A stretch of 64,000 nucleotides of DNA from Limnephilus marmoratus (Eukaryota > Arthropoda > Insecta > Trichoptera > Limnephilidae): positions 5,828,001-5,892,000 of the forward strand of contig OU862913.1 of the NCBI GenBank assembly GCA_917880885.1, given 5' to 3'. Positions 30,290-43,082 of this stretch are shown here, piece by piece; positions within the stretch are counted from its first letter, which is position 1, and each line of letters starts with the position of its first letter. Made by a program: the position numbers and the translations under genes. Under the pieces are notes generated by a model. It worked only from the letters and a program-made list of their open reading frames with translations, was not told the origin of the DNA and ran no database searches.

Positions 30290-30594
30290 CATAATCTGTG
30301 TCCCTGAAATGAGCTTTACAGACAACAGAATCAGGAGTCGGTACCCATTTGGAACGCCTAATTTAATGAATCCATTTCGCTTTCAAGTCTTTCAATCTTA
30401 GGGAAACTCGTGTCCACCCCTATTTCTACACATTGGAACACTACAACAGGTTGACGGCATTATTATAATATTTAAAAACACTAAATTGCGTCAAACGGCC
30501 TAAAAAATGTATGGGATCTGACAGTTAAATAAAATAGTTGGACCGCTAGAGCATTAGCGAACCTAGCGGCCAAAATCGTGCGAAAACGGCCCAT
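30290..30594. other. Unassigned spacer between pogo element and LINE
   Basis: No coding or structured repeat recognised. Roughly the last 115 bases before 30595 are read as an out-of-family tail on the LINE frame, which indicates a rearranged LINE 3' boundary. Confidence 0.35.
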
Positions 30595-32765
30595 TTTGTT
30601 TACATGTACAGCATAAAATGGAGACCACACAGTTGACGTAAACTCTAAATGGCTTCGTACATATGCAAAGTATAGTTGTTTGATAATTACAGTGTTTGTG
30701 AATTCTTTTGTATTTCTTACGATGAAACCAAGCATTTTAGCTGCTTTATTTGTTATATGGTTGATATGACATTGATATTGTAACTTACTATCGACAATTA
30801 CACCTAGATCACGAATATTGGAGTAGGTTTCAATTTTGTTTTTATTTAACAGATATTGATGTATAATTTTTTTGTCATTTCTTGTGAATATGACATGATG
30901 ACACTTTAAACCGTTTAAAAATAACTGGTTATTCTCGCAATATAAAGCTACGCTATTTAAATCATCTTGTAATTTAATACAATCATTTAGGTCATTTATT
31001 GGTTTGTACAGTTTGGCATCGTCGGCAAATAATTCTAATTTGGAGTATTTTACGACATTCACTATGTCATTAATATATAAAATAAAAAATAAGGGACCGA
31101 GATGAGACCCTTGCTGGATGCCTGAGGAAATTTCTTTAAAATCAGAATTGAAACCATTTATTGCTACCGCTTGTAATCTATTGAGTATGTACGAAGTTAC
31201 CCAGCGAAACAAGTTACCACGTATGCCAATGGACCAAAGTTTCTTCATTAATAATTTTTGATTGATTTTATCAAAAGCTTTAGAAAAGTCAGTATATAGA
31301 GCGTCTACTTGAGTGCGGTTGTCCATGTGATTAACAATAAATTCGGTAAATAAAACAAGATTGCTTTCTACACTTCTGCCTTTTATGAAGCCATGTTGTT
31401 GTTTTGTTATAATATGGTTCAGTTGTGAACTTAAACATTGACAGACTATTTTTTCCATTAATTTACTAAAAATTGATAATTTAGAAATGGGTCGATAATT
31501 TTTAACATTACTTTTATCGCCATTTTTGTGGATTGGAGTTATGAAAGCTTTTTTCCAGATATCTGGTACAATGCCTTCAAGCATTGATTTATTAAATATA
31601 ATACAGAGTGGTTTAGCAAGTGTTTTAGCGCAATTTACAATAAAGTTGGATGGAATATTATCACATCCTGCGCTCGTATTTATGTCAAGTGCCCTTATTT
31701 CTCGTAATACAATTTCGTTTGTAAATTCAATTGAAGTGATGTTTATATTATTTGACATATCTGGTATTTCTGAGGTGGTGACATTGTTTTCAGGTATATA
31801 TACAGATTGGAAATATTCCGAGAACAAGTTACAGATTTCTTGTCCATTTTCAGCTAGTTTACCTTCAAGGTGCATTACTCTAGGAAGTGATGATCTGCTT
31901 TTTTTTAGATTGTTAAAGTGATTCCAGAAAATTTTTGGGTTACCATGCATGTTTCTTTCAGTATTACGAATATAGTTAATGTAAAGTTCTTGTGTTATTA
32001 TTTTTTGCCTTGATCGTAATAGTGAAAAAGTTTGGTAGTCACAAGGATTTTTGAATTTTTTGTGAAATTTGCTTTTCTCCTTAATAATTTTGATAAGAGA
32101 GGTTGTATACCATGGCGGATAGTTATTATTTTTAACATGTTTAATTGGTACAAATTCCGTTATTATCTTGTTAAGTATATCATAGAAGACATTAATACAA
32201 GTTTGAGTATTCAAGTTATTTAGTGTAGAATCCCAATCAATTTCATAAATTTTTGAGTTAATTGTATAGGTAATAGTCTGCAAGTCTAAAATTAAATATT
32301 TTCTGCGGTTCTTTTTTTAAATTTTTGTTTTTTTTTATGGGAATTGAGATTAGTAGAGTTTTGTGCTGTATATCTTCTGATACTAGTGAATTTTCATTAT
32401 GCATGATGCGTAGTGCTGTATTGCTTAAGACTAAGTCTAGAATGTGGTTATTCAAATTATTTCTACGTGGGTTATACTGTTTTAAGTTATTAAATGATAG
32501 AAATTCAAGAAAATCTAGGTGAGCGGAATTTAACGAGTTCATTGGTTCGGTGTACAGGAAATCACATTCGTCATTTATTGGTACCCAAGTGAAGTGCGGT
32601 AAATTGTAACCGCCTACCATTATTAAACTGTCACTGGAGTAGTCTGTGATTATTAGTGATGCTTTGTTTAGATGTGATGTGAGGTTAATGAAATGTCTAT
32701 TGTCTGGTGGTATATATGCAGTGCAGATGTGAATATTTTTTCCAGATAGTGTAATAGTTACCCAA
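30595..32765 (-). mobile_element. Decayed LINE, truncated at both ends
   Basis: The minus strand carries endonuclease pieces (AYIPPDNRHF near 32720; VGGYNLPHFTW; LDLVLSN) and, after a frame break near 32270, a reverse-transcriptase frame (about 32250-30600). The RT has CDNIPSNFIV, NYRPISKLSIFSKL, DALYTDFSKAFDKI, SSGIQQGSHLGPLFF and the FADD box in LELFADDAKLY. After VWSPFYAVHVNKM the sequence leaves the family, so the 3' end is lost. It is in the same broad family as the 22.3-25.5 kb element but clearly diverged. Confidence 0.8.
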
Positions 32766-33040
32766 ATACCCTCTGTGATTTAATTGATTAAGTTTAGTAT
32801 TCAACCACCCCCTGGAGATTTTTGATAACATTTATCACTATTACCATTTTACGATGATTCACTAATTTATAATAAAAGAGCATAATTATTATCTTCCATG
32901 CCGACTTTCATTTGTGGACTACCTACTTGACTTTCTCACATTGCATCATGGTGAACAGATATGATGCACATTATTTTAAGAGAGTAGTACTACAGATAAG
33001 GAGGCGATGGCTGTTATATTGAGATTACAGATAAGATAAG
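32766..33040. other. Unassigned spacer
   Basis: AT-rich sequence between the LINE and the truncated satellite element. Nothing recognised. Confidence 0.3.
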
Positions 33041-34113
33041 GACAGTTTAAAGTCATAGAAATAGCCATACCAAAGATATTAAACCACATAAAATTAAGTG
33101 TTGCCATATCAATAACTAACTTAAGTAATTATTTTTTATAAATTTTACTCACTTTTGGCGTAGCCGCTAAACTACTTGAAAACAGGGATATTTTTTTAAA
33201 TTGACGCGAGCAGGCGGTATAAAGGGGCACAAACCATGTGACACAAACCTAGCGTAGCCGCTAAACTATTTGAAAACGTAGGCTGTTTTTTAAAATTGAC
33301 GCGAGCAGGCGGTATAAAGGGGCACAAATCATGTTACATAAACCTAGCGTATCCGCTAAACTACTTGAAAACAGGGATGTTTTTTTAAATTGACGCGAGC
33401 AGGCGGTATAAAGGGGCACAAACCACGTTACACAAACCTAGCGTAGCCGCTAAACTACTTGAAAACGTAGGCTGTTTTTTTAAATTGACGCGAGCAGGCG
33501 GTATAAAGGGGCACAAACCATGTTACACAAACCTAGCGTAGCCGCTAAACTACTTGAAAACGTAGGCTGTTTTTTTTTAATTGACGGGAGCAGGCGGTAT
33601 AAAGGGGCACAAACCATGTTACACAAACCTAGCGTAGCCGCTAAACTACTTGAAAACGTAGGCTGTTTTTTTAAATTGACGCGAGCAGGCGGTATAAAGG
33701 GGCATAAACCATGTTACACAAACCTTAAGGTATGTTTTTCTGCTGTTATCTATTCACATTGATTCATATAAGAACATTGATATTGGTGACCGGTCTACGT
33801 CACAACTTTTTAAGACTACGAATTTGATTCAACGGACGAAGAAGATTTGGTCGATTTATAAGGTATGTTTCATGATATTATTGCATGGTAACATTTAATT
33901 TTGTGTGGTAAAACATCTTTCTAGTTTATCTATGACTTTAAACTGTCATAATGCTTCCAATATGTCGATTTTCATGTGTGCGTATAGAAAATTTTAAAGT
34001 CGTGTAACTTTGTTAATATTGCTTTCCGAAAAAAAAATCTTTCAGTTTTGGATTTTCCGGCCCATAATTAGTATAAAAAAAAAAAATTATCTAGGAAGAC
34101 CTTCCGTAAACCG
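33041..34113. mobile_element. Element B: satellite element, left end missing
   Basis: Starts inside the interior sequence GACAGTTTAAAGTCATAGAA, continues through satellite array S3, and ends with an inverted-repeat terminus (CATAATTAGTATAAAAAAAA, GGAAGACCTTCCGTAAACCG) homologous to the right end of element D (45095). The left TIR is absent. Confidence 0.65.
33155..33730 (+). repeat. Satellite array S3: about 6-7 units of ~94 bp
   Basis: Units contain GCGTAGCCGCTAAACTACTT, GAAAACGTAGGCTG, TTGACGCGAGCAGGCGG and TATAAAGGGGCACAAACC. Same satellite as S1, S2, S4 and S5. Confidence 0.8.
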
Positions 34114-34594
34114 AAATTTTTCCTATTTTGCTTCTGTATTACAGTTTTTTTTCCAAAAAAGAATAATGAAACAGGTACCTGAATTATTTTCGGAATTGGA
34201 TTCCGAACATTCTTTTTGGATAAAAGGATATTCTATATCGATTTCCGTAAATGTCACAGGGGTGAAATGCAGATCCGGGCACCACTTGGAAATTTAATAA
34301 AAATGCACTTTCTAGATGAGAAAAGTGTGGAAAAGTTGAATAAAAAAGAAATTAAGGCGCGCTCGGCAAAATTGAGGGAGATACAGCCATAAATATACTA
34401 GATACAGCCGTTTAAAGAATGTATGAAATGACACTTCATGAACAGATATTGTCCGCCTGTGTCCGCCATTTGATACTAATTTGTTGGTAGGGATACCCGA
34501 TACAAGAGCCTAGATACGATTGTAGGGAATAAATAATAAGGCGCGTAGGTACTGGAATGGAGACAAACCATTCAAATCCTGGGATGGGCTATAT
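34114..34594. other. Spacer between two facing satellite elements
   Basis: Contains GAAATGCAGATCCGGGCACC near 34267, which recurs inverted at about 35590-35625 next to a possible leader exon. No other feature recognised. Confidence 0.35.
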
Positions 34595-35290
34595 TTCGGT
34601 TTACGGAAGGTCTTCCTAAATAATAAAACCCTTTTTTTATACTAACTATTGGCTGGAGAATCCGAATCCGAAAGAATTTTTTTTCGGAAAGCAATATTAA
34701 CAAAGTTACACGACTTTAAAATTTTCTATACGCACACATGAAGGAAGCATTCTGACAGTTTAAAGTCATAGAAATAGCCATACCAAAGATATTAAACCAC
34801 ATAAAATTAAGTGTTGCCATATCAATAACTAACTTTAGTAATTATTTTTTATAAATTTTACTCACTTTTGAAAAACTACTTGAAAACAGGGATATTTTTT
34901 TGAAAATTGACGCGAGCAGGCGGTATAAAGGGGCACAAACCATGTTACACAAACCTAGCGTAGCCGCTAAACTACTTGAAAACGTAGGCTGTTTTTTTAA
35001 ATTGACGCGAGCAGGCGGTATAAAGGGGCACAAACCATGTTACACAAACCTAGCGTAGCCGCTAAACTACTTGAAAACGTAGGCTGTTTTTTTAAATTGA
35101 CGCGAGCAGGCGGTATAAAGGGGCACAAACCATGTTACACAATGGTCGATTTATAAGGTATGTTTGATGATATTATTGCATGGTAACATTTAATTTTGTG
35201 TGGTAAAACATCGAGTAGGCGTTATAAAGGGGCACTTTTTTTTAATCACAAACCATGTTACACAAACCTAGCGTAGCCGCTAGTAATTAA
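34595..35290. mobile_element. Element C: satellite element, right end missing
   Basis: Left TIR (TTCGGTTTACGGAAGGTCTT, CTAACTATTGGCTGGAGAAT) as in element D, then interior sequence, then satellite array S4 (34870-35140). A shortened interior copy and one more satellite unit (35212-35285) follow. No right TIR. Confidence 0.65.
34870..35145 (+). repeat. Satellite array S4: about 3 units
   Basis: Same ~94-bp satellite as S3 and S5. A further single unit of the S1-like type (GAGTAGGCGTTATAAAGGGG) lies at about 35212-35285. Confidence 0.75.
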
Positions 35291-35489
35291 AAATTTTAAA
35301 ATTATTATTTTTAAATTTTTCAAGTAATTTGTCGGTTTCTAGGGGTTTTTTAGTTTAGTTTAGGGATAAATATTTTTGAGAGTTGGCAACACTGATTTTC
35401 TTTTAGGTTAGTGACAAAATGGCAGGTGGACACAGTATTGGTTGGCGAAGTGAAATTTTTCTTAACGTAATTGAAAATTAATTACTTAT

Positions 35490-35678
35490 TCAATTTTTTT
35501 TTTTATTGCTTTCCGCACTTTTTTTCACCTTCCAGGTTAAAGTTCTCAACTTAAAACGCGGTGAAAACATAGTTTTCTGCCAAAAAAAAGTGGTGCCCGG
35601 ATCTGCATTCCTCCCTGTCACAGCAACACTCTCTTCAGCACTTGTGCCTGGTTCTAATTTGATGGTGGTGGAATCCAT
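35490..35678 (-). pseudogene. Possible KxEP leader exon relic of a zinc-finger gene
   Basis: The minus-strand ATG at 35678 begins MDSTTIKLEPGTSAEESVAV, which has the short acidic IKxEPG leader style of ZF1 and ZF2. No fingers follow, and no clear splice donor is placed. It could be a remnant or a real 5' exon of a gene beyond view. Confidence 0.3.
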
Positions 35679-35719
35679 ACTTTTACAAAAGGATCTGCTA
35701 GTTCTGTTTTTACGTTAAC

Positions 35720-38470
35720 TCTATAACGAGATTAAAGGATTTGGAGGATTGAGAAAAGGACTGATTGCTCTCGTTCAATGTGTACAAATCTACTAAACGA
35801 GTAAAACCAATAAAACATAACCAACAAGAAAAGTGACAGCACTGACAGCTAGCACCCAGAGATTTCTCCACAGATATTGCAGAATTAAGAACAAAATTCG
35901 TTTCTTATGATGAAATTTAGGTGTTGCCATTTAAAATAATTCACGGCGAACAACTTTATGTTATTTCAGAACCGTCAAGAGTCAATAGCCGATGACCTTC
36001 ACGATTACATTCTTCAATTATTCATTGGCTATGGAAATGTAATTTTGTTGAAACGTCATCCATTATTCCATTGCTTCTAGCATCGCGTCATCATGCAAAA
36101 TCATTCTTGCACCTCTTTTTTTAATTAATATTGTAATTTTATACAGTTTTGGGTCATTTCAATAACCATCAAGTATTTTACCAGAAATCATTCAACATTC
36201 TCGCATTTCTGCTTTTCTAGTGACGTTTCTTCAAACCAGTGGAATTGATCGCCTTGAATGTGAGTAGTTTATGTTATAATGGCTAATTAGACCCAAACCC
36301 CTCGATTGCTAGATCTTTTAGTAAATAATCCACAAGCCGCCGCATGCCGCCTCAATAGGCATAGATTTTGAAAAGTAAACTACTTTTAAACTTAATTTCC
36401 AAAAGAAACATCTGTTTAGTCGTGATAGACGGAAAAAATATGCATTTAAAGTGAAAATTTTCCATTACCACCCTTTTTTGTATGGATTTGACATTTCCCA
36501 AGTTTCGTTTCAAACTAAATACCCATGAATTACTTAATTTACCTAAACTAAGAACCTTATAACCTAATTTGTGTATGTAAATAGTTGTTTCTTTTAGTAA
36601 TTATTGAAATGAATTGTGATTTCCGTAACCCGTGTTTAAAAAAGCGGCGGTTTTTTATGGATTATTTAATCGTATTTATAATAATATATAACATTTTCCA
36701 ACTTTCCATGGGATTTTACATTTGCGGAAAATCTTAACTTTTACCAATTCATTAATTATAACACAACATATATCTACTCATTGTCATTATGAGATGTCAC
36801 CAAGCTTAATTTACCCTAAAATCAGCTCAACGTTATACGCCGTAACCGCTGCTCACGCATTGATATATATATAAATAGATGAGACAATAAGCGAATAAAT
36901 TGGTTCGACGGATTTGAAGGTAGTACCTCCAATTCTCTATTTCACGCATTTAGTGGGCCAAAAACCATCGTGTCGTGCTGGTCATTTGAAATACATCTGG
37001 CAAGCGTATGTGTAAAAGGCGTTCGTGCAATGTATGGAACGGACTATTCAAACTGTTGAACGTTCGAGTCCTTCCTACGCTGTGCCCTCAGTCTAAGGAC
37101 ACCTGCATTCTTGTACATTTTTGCAGGTATATTTACATAGCGGCTCGCGCTCGGTGTGGAGTCCATTGTAAGTCCCTTAAGAGGTAATGTCGCCGGTGAG
37201 AAATCTTGACGGTAGGTATTTTAAAAAATTCTCGCTATCGCACCGCGCTCAAAAAAGAACTAGCTATCGATGTGTTGGTGAGACCACGTGAGTGTTTGGC
37301 TTGTACACCCTCTCGCCCCCTCTGCGTCTCTTGCCTACCGTCTTTCGCCTCCACGCGTGCTTGTAGCTTGTAGATCATTGCATAATCCAATATTCTGTTT
37401 AGATAAAGCATGTTTTGACTTATTTCGTCACTAATGAAGTTTTTGACTCGGCCTTGCGGTGTACCGCTCTCCATAGACAGAAAAAGGGCCCATTATTTTT
37501 AAACGCACGAGGTCTGCTATTGTCGGTCATTTATAAATATCGTCGATAGGTATTGTAACAATGTCTTCTGTTCACGCTTATTACCGACATATTACGAATT
37601 ATTGTACTAGAACTCTATGTAGGTTAGTAGTTTTAAAGTTTTCACTGTATTTGCGTTTATAAATATGCAGTCAAACCAACTACATCGAATTATTATATAC
37701 ATACATATGATTATTCTCTATGATACATTAGTTATTATCGAAAATTAGTATTAACCTCTCAGGCCTCGGGCCTGTTTTTCGAAAAGTCAAAATATTTCCG
37801 CTTTCCAATAAATTCCAAATAACTTTAATATTTGTGAACGCATCCGAAAACTAAAAACTGTTTTTGAAAGACGATGAAATACGCTTTCAAATTTTATAAT
37901 TCGAAATAAACATATAATTTTGTTTTTATTTTATTAATGATATAAAAGGTTTAAAAATAGCCCACCTTACGTTTTTTTCTAATTAAAATTACGATAACGA
38001 AAAAGATAAAAGCACTTACATATTTTATTAGACAATTAAATCTAAATGGATTTATTGTGTTATGTGTATCATACGTGTGAGTTGACATGTTTGTAAATAA
38101 TAATGTTTAAAATGTTAGATATATCGCTTGCTGAGGTTTGATTTGTACTCCTGTATTTTTGAGTTTCTTTAAGCAGTAAATACAAAAAAGGATGTGTTAG
38201 TTCGTTCAAAATTCAATCAAAAATGTTGGTCTTTTACCTATAGATAGATTTACCTTCACATTTTTTAAAAATATTTATTACAGTCAGTTTGAAATAAAGG
38301 AAACAAATATATAATTTTTTTAAACTTCAAAACTTTTTATTTTTATTTTCAACTTTATAAAACCTTAAATTGTAATATTTAATTACACGAAGACAATATT
38401 AGCGAAACTTCAACCCAAGGCTTCAGGCCCAACTTCATAGTACAAAAAAAGTGCAAAAATCACTTACTTC
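35720..38470. other. Long stretch without recognised genes
   Basis: AT-rich, with many stops in all frames. A GC-richer island at about 37140-37480 (GGCTCGCGCTCGG, CTCTCGCCCCCTCTGCG) gives no recognisable protein. Near 37910-38040 sequence similar to 61680-61790 occurs (TTAAAAATNGNNCACCTTNNG), so part of this is an old repeat. Confidence 0.35.
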
Positions 38471-38479
38471 GCAATTTTT

Positions 38480-40095
38480 GCAATAAAATAAAAGCACTTA
38501 GAAAAAAAAACAACAACGCTAAAGGCTTTGTACCAGTTCACATAAGGAAAAAGGTTGAAGCAAACGTTTTACGTATGAGAAAAGCTATAGTTGGAGCAGT
38601 AAATTACAGAAAAGAGCAAGAAAACACGGCACAAAGTGATAAAGTAAAAAATCTGAAAATGGAAAAAAAAATGCCGCAAACCATGTTTTTGGTGATCATA
38701 CAAAATGTTCGTCATACTATTGCAAGTCGGAGAAGTATACTAATGATCCAAATTTAGTAAGCGATCTTCAAGATTGTGGAACAGGACTGATATTCAACAA
38801 TTATTGTCGTCTCTAATAGCAAATGCAGAAAGTCTTATTGTTAACGTGACCAAGGGCGGATCCAGGGGGGGGGTCATGGGGTCATGACCCCCCCCTGGGC
38901 TGGGTCCAGGACCTAGTTGGACCTACTTTTTACTTGTATCTATTATTATCAAAATTAAATTATAACTTCTTGTGACTTGACCACGACTACGTGACCCCCC
39001 CCTGGCACTATGTGACCCCCCCCTGGCGCCAAAGCTGGATCCGCCCTTGAACGTGACAAATAACACTGTGGAGCAATTCAACAACGTTATAGCCAAATTT
39101 ATAGGCGGAAAAAGAGCAAATTTTACAAAAATGGGATAACTTCAGCAGTTGAGCTTCTTGAGCAGTAACTTCATGGAATAGTGAAATGACAACCCATTCA
39201 CGAATACAAAAAAAATCCAAGGCCACAGTCCTGGCAACTACACGAAGCATTTTATTGAAAGAAAACGACGTTCGAAGGAGACAATACAGAGGTGTCGAAA
39301 AATAAAACTAAGGTATTACGAAAACACGACAGAAAAGAGAAAAAAAGTTACAGGGCCTGATGAAAATTATGGTCAATTGGAATTAGATCCAGATATGCCA
39401 CCTAAATTATTTGAAACGATAAAGAGGAATTTTTCAAAGAATTATCTCCGTCGAATAAGGATGAACTCGAACGGAATACGGTGGGCCAAAGCAATAATAA
39501 TTTGTGGACAATTGAAAGGCGTAAGCGGCTTACAGCTTCTAACTTTGGACAAAAATATGTAAGTTACGGCCAAAAACTTCAGTTGCGAGAGTATTAAACT
39601 CGTTACTGTACTCGCCATTTAAAGGAAATATGACCACAAATTATGGGAAAGAAAATGAAAACCAAGCAATTGAGCAATTTACAAAAGAAACAAAATTAGA
39701 GGTATTCGCCTGTGGACTATTTATCGATGAAAACAAAAACTTTTTAGCGGCAAGTCCGGATGGCCTTTTTGGCAAGGATTCTATAATTGAAGTGAAATGC
39801 CCATATAGTATAGCAAATATGTCACCAGAAGAAGGATTTGAACAAAAAAATTGATTACTGTAAAATTGAAGACAATGCTTTAACATTAAAACGGAATCAC
39901 AATTACTTCTACCAAGTACAAGGCCAGTTACACATTACTCGTCGTAAATACTGTTATTTTGTCGTGTAGAGTTCTAAAGGTTTGCCGTATGAAAAAATTG
40001 AAAGGGACGATTCAATCTGGCAAAAAATTGAACCACTGTTAGAAAAACTTCTACCACCAATGCCTTTTACCAGAAACAATTGACGGTCGCATATC
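38480..40095 (+). pseudogene. Relic of a YqaJ-exonuclease mobile-element gene
   Basis: Broken plus-strand coding matches the layout of insect mobile-element proteins with a C-terminal YqaJ-like recombinase. In order: a Cys/His-containing NHVFGDHTKCSSYYCK segment (38680-38735), VEQFNNVIAKFIGGKRANF (39060-39125), then at about 39500-39850 a YqaJ core with GKENENQAIEQF, LAASPDGLFGKDSIIEVKCP (the PDG...E-x-K catalytic pattern) and a GQLHITRRKYCYFVV-like ending (39920-39965). Several frameshifts and stops break it, and a 199-bp MITE interrupts it at 38851. Confidence 0.6.
38851..39049. mobile_element. hAT-like MITE, 199 bp, TSD AACGTGAC
   Basis: Perfect 15-bp inverted ends CAAGGGCGGATCCAG, flanked by AACGTGAC on both sides (38843-38850, 39050-39057). 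The interior is rich in GACCCCCCCCTGG. It sits within the YqaJ relic; skipping it and one duplication makes the flanking codons continuous. Confidence 0.9.
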
Positions 40096-41955
40096 AAGAA
40101 ATTTACCGGCGAGAGAAAGATCTAAATCATAAATTGTTTAAAATTCATTGTATAGTGGTAAAAATTTTTGTACAATAAAGTGTTTACAAACAAAAAATTT
40201 CAATTAATCACTGAAGGCAATGTAAGCGACTCTCAACTAAAAATTTGAAACAGATTTTTTTTAAAAACATAGACCTCACATTGGAGGCACCGAGGAAAAA
40301 TAATCGCTCAGGGACTTTGTTGGAGAAGTTGTTGGACATCATTGGAGAAGCTGTGTGGAGGGTATTTTTAGGATAAGGAAGGAAAGGAAGTTTTGGGTAG
40401 GGAAAAGATAGGTAAAAGTATGAAATGATGGTGGAGAGTCCAGCTGTAGAGATCAAAAGATCTTCCTCTTCCAGTTTCTCCCAATCCGGCCCGCCACGCA
40501 GTAAGTGGAAAAAATTATCCGCCACCAAAACCCATGCAGACCTCATCCGTGAACCCGGGAACCCAGGCTCTGTCACCAAACATAGAGGACCACTTGCGGT
40601 GACCAAGTGGCGGGGGTGTTGGTTATCCAATAAATGGTTCCCGGGGCGATGGTACCTAAAACGCCTCCCAAATTGAAAATTTATTATAGTACTTGACATA
40701 AACAATTTTAATTTTGCACAATTTTAGTATGAAAGCTCGGTCAGTATTGGTATGCCGCGATGAGTCACTAAACAGAAAAAAAAACGATAAAAAATATCGA
40801 TTACTCGGGCAAGGACAACACTAGTCCACCGATAGAATTCTTTACATCACTACTTCGCATTATATGTATGTATTTGTCAAAACCCACGTTCCCCGGCCCC
40901 CCTCAGGAGAAATGAGCGAAAGGGACACCTGCACGTCGGGCCGAAAATACCTAAGTAAAATCTTTGAAATCGATGTTTTGTATTCCCCATTTTTCTTCTC
41001 CAAAACTGGACGGATTTAAATTTTTTTTTTCACTTACTGTATTAAAAGAAAATATTCTATGTCGGTACGTTTTGCTTTTTTTCAAAATACATTGTTTAGT
41101 TTGTATACTGAACGTTTTTTGACGGCGTTTAAATTAGGCAATTTTATTCATTTTTGAAAGGTCGTAACTTCTATGAGAAGTAAATTATAAAAAAAAAACA
41201 AAACGTACCTACACGCTAGTGGTCAATATCTATATTATGTAAAAAAAAATTTGCTCTAGGGTCAAAATCCAGAGAGATAAACGGGGAATACGTTTGTATA
41301 GAAAAGCGCCGCTAGTATTTCCTCTTAAATGTTTCAATACCCGGCTTCAGAGCTCAGTTCAACTCGTTCCAGAACTCGCGACCGCGAATGGCGCGATGTC
41401 ATACTCGTAATTGAAACTTTGAATTTTTGAATGCAGTATTTTCCATCGCATTTTTTTTTCTTTTATAGTAATTAAGGTGAATATAAAGATCTTTCTAAAA
41501 AACAATTGTATTAAGCGTAACCAGTGATTTCGAAAATTTCCCAAAAATAGGCGCTGCAACAGTAAAAAATAACTAGGTTGATTAATATAATTGATGAACT
41601 TTGATGTCGTTGTATGCGGCCCTCTACTTGAAAAGTCTGTAAACCCCTGCATTCGTGCCCTTCGGACCACATGTTTCAGTTCGGTAGATAACGGAAAGTG
41701 TCGAACTACCCCTCCCGTATGCCTCCGCAAGCCTGAGATGAACACGAATCTCGAAAATATTTTTAAGGCATGGCGCCTCTATTGTATATCTCTATGTGCT
41801 CACGCGATATTAGAAAAGTTATGCGACTCCTTCTCCGCCGTGAACAGGAGAGGGGGTCACTTTAATTGTAAATGAGCGGACAACAGCTGTCAAGTTGACA
41901 GTTCCAGTATAAAGAAATTATTTTTACGGCAGCTCCATGATTCAACTGACGCCAT
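40096..41955. other. Non-coding region with repeats
   Basis: Holds R1 copy 3 (inverted, about 40262-40677), a solo terminal repeat related to element E (about 41400-41560; TTTTCCATCGC, TAATTAAGGTGAAT), and at about 41840-41955 a fragment (GGAGAGGGGGTCA...CATAGGAAGAAAT) related to the 55.5-58.9 kb foldback. No gene recognised. Confidence 0.45.
40262..40677 (-). repeat. R1 repeat, copy 3
   Basis: Inverse-orientation copy of the family at 1648-2092 and 56176-56492, ending GCCTCCCAAATTG. Confidence 0.55.
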
Positions 41956-42018
41956 AGGAAGAAATCTTTTAAAGTAAAGCATAGTGTGTCGGTACAACAC
42001 ATATTAGCCCTCGCACTT

Positions 42019-42614
42019 TTAAGGCTTGCCGCACAAGCACGTTTTCCTTATTCGATTTCCGAATTCGTTTTCCGTATTCGGAGACCGGAATGCATGGAAT
42101 CAGTAGAAAATACATTAACTGACGCACACGTTCGCTTTTTTTCCAAACGGAAAAAAATCCGTACGTACGTTCCGAATGCAAGCCAGCGCGTTCGGAGAAA
42201 CCGAACGGAAAAAACCTAATGACGTCATGCGGAACGCAGCGCTTGCATACATTTTGTTTGTGCCGGCGCACACGTTCGGGAATTTCTATTCAGTATCGCA
42301 TCGGCACCGCGTGCGTCGGACGTATTCTTTGTATTTGTTACGCATAGAATCGCAACACGATAATGTGTGAGGCAGAAACTTTCATTATTAATTCCTTATT
42401 TTTCATCATTCCATTTTTTTTTTCTTCTTCATTATTGCTAATAAATCTTCGTCCTCCATCGCTGTGCGTTCACCACGCTACCGCTATTTGTACTGACGTG
42501 TATACATTCCGAATGAAGAAAAACGAACGTTTGCGCTAGTCTCACGGAATTCCGAATCGGAATTCCGCATCAGGAAATCGAATAAGGAAAACGTCCATAT
42601 GCGCCCAGCCTTAA
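42019..42614. mobile_element. MITE bounded by TTAA (piggyBac- or Harbinger-like)
   Basis: TTAAGGCTTGCCGCACA at the left and the inverse of AAGGCTGGGCGCATA at the right, with shared inner arms ACGTTTTCCTTATTCGATTT. TTAA at 42019-42022 and 42611-42614. No coding. Confidence 0.65.
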
Positions 42615-42975
42615 GCTACGTGTGTCCGATGCTTAAATCAGCCATGATCCACCGACTGTGCTCATCGCGGGTTTAAAGTCACTCTCCGCGAGAGTTAGTT
42701 AGTAGCAATGACACTGAATGGGTAAATATTTCCTTTATTTTTTATGAGAAAGGCATTGTAAGTGCTAAATCTCCCACTAGGTGACGTCGAGACAAATTAG
42801 GTCTAAATTTTTTGGTGAAATACTTTAACTCGCCAAATATAAATTATTATTTTTAATTGATGAACTAATGTTTAAGGCAAGATTTTTATGCATAGCGCAA
42901 AGGGTAACTATTATAAGTAATAGTTATTATTAGCCTGAAACACTCATCTACGTTGAAAAAAAATCCCGAGAAAAG
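42615..42975. other. AT-rich spacer
   Basis: Nothing recognised between the MITE and the tRNA-like sequence. Confidence 0.3.
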
Positions 42976-42980
42976 ATACA

Positions 42981-43056
42981 TGCCTCCGACGGGACTCGAA
43001 CCCGCGTCGTTGTGATTTTCGGTCAACTTCTATTATCCACTGAGCTACGTGGTCCC
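42981..43056 (-). tRNA. tRNA-like sequence (pseudogene or SINE head)
   Basis: The minus strand has a consensus box A (TAGCTCAGTGG, 43047-43037) and box B (GGTTCGAGTC, 43002-42993) at normal spacing, with a good T arm (GCGGG/CCCGT). The acceptor arms (GACCACG and CGGAGGC) pair at only about 4 of 7 positions, and the anticodon arm has extra bases. A functional tRNA is therefore unlikely; the loop would read GAA. Confidence 0.45.
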
Positions 43057-43082
43057 GAGGTACCCTTCCTGTTCATTTTGTA

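Noticed and set aside
37140..37480. GC-rich island as a host exon
   Set aside because: Neither strand gives a protein I recognise, and no splice sites frame it; left as unassigned.
42981..43056. Functional tRNA gene
   Set aside because: Acceptor arms pair at only about 4 of 7 positions and the anticodon arm has extra bases.
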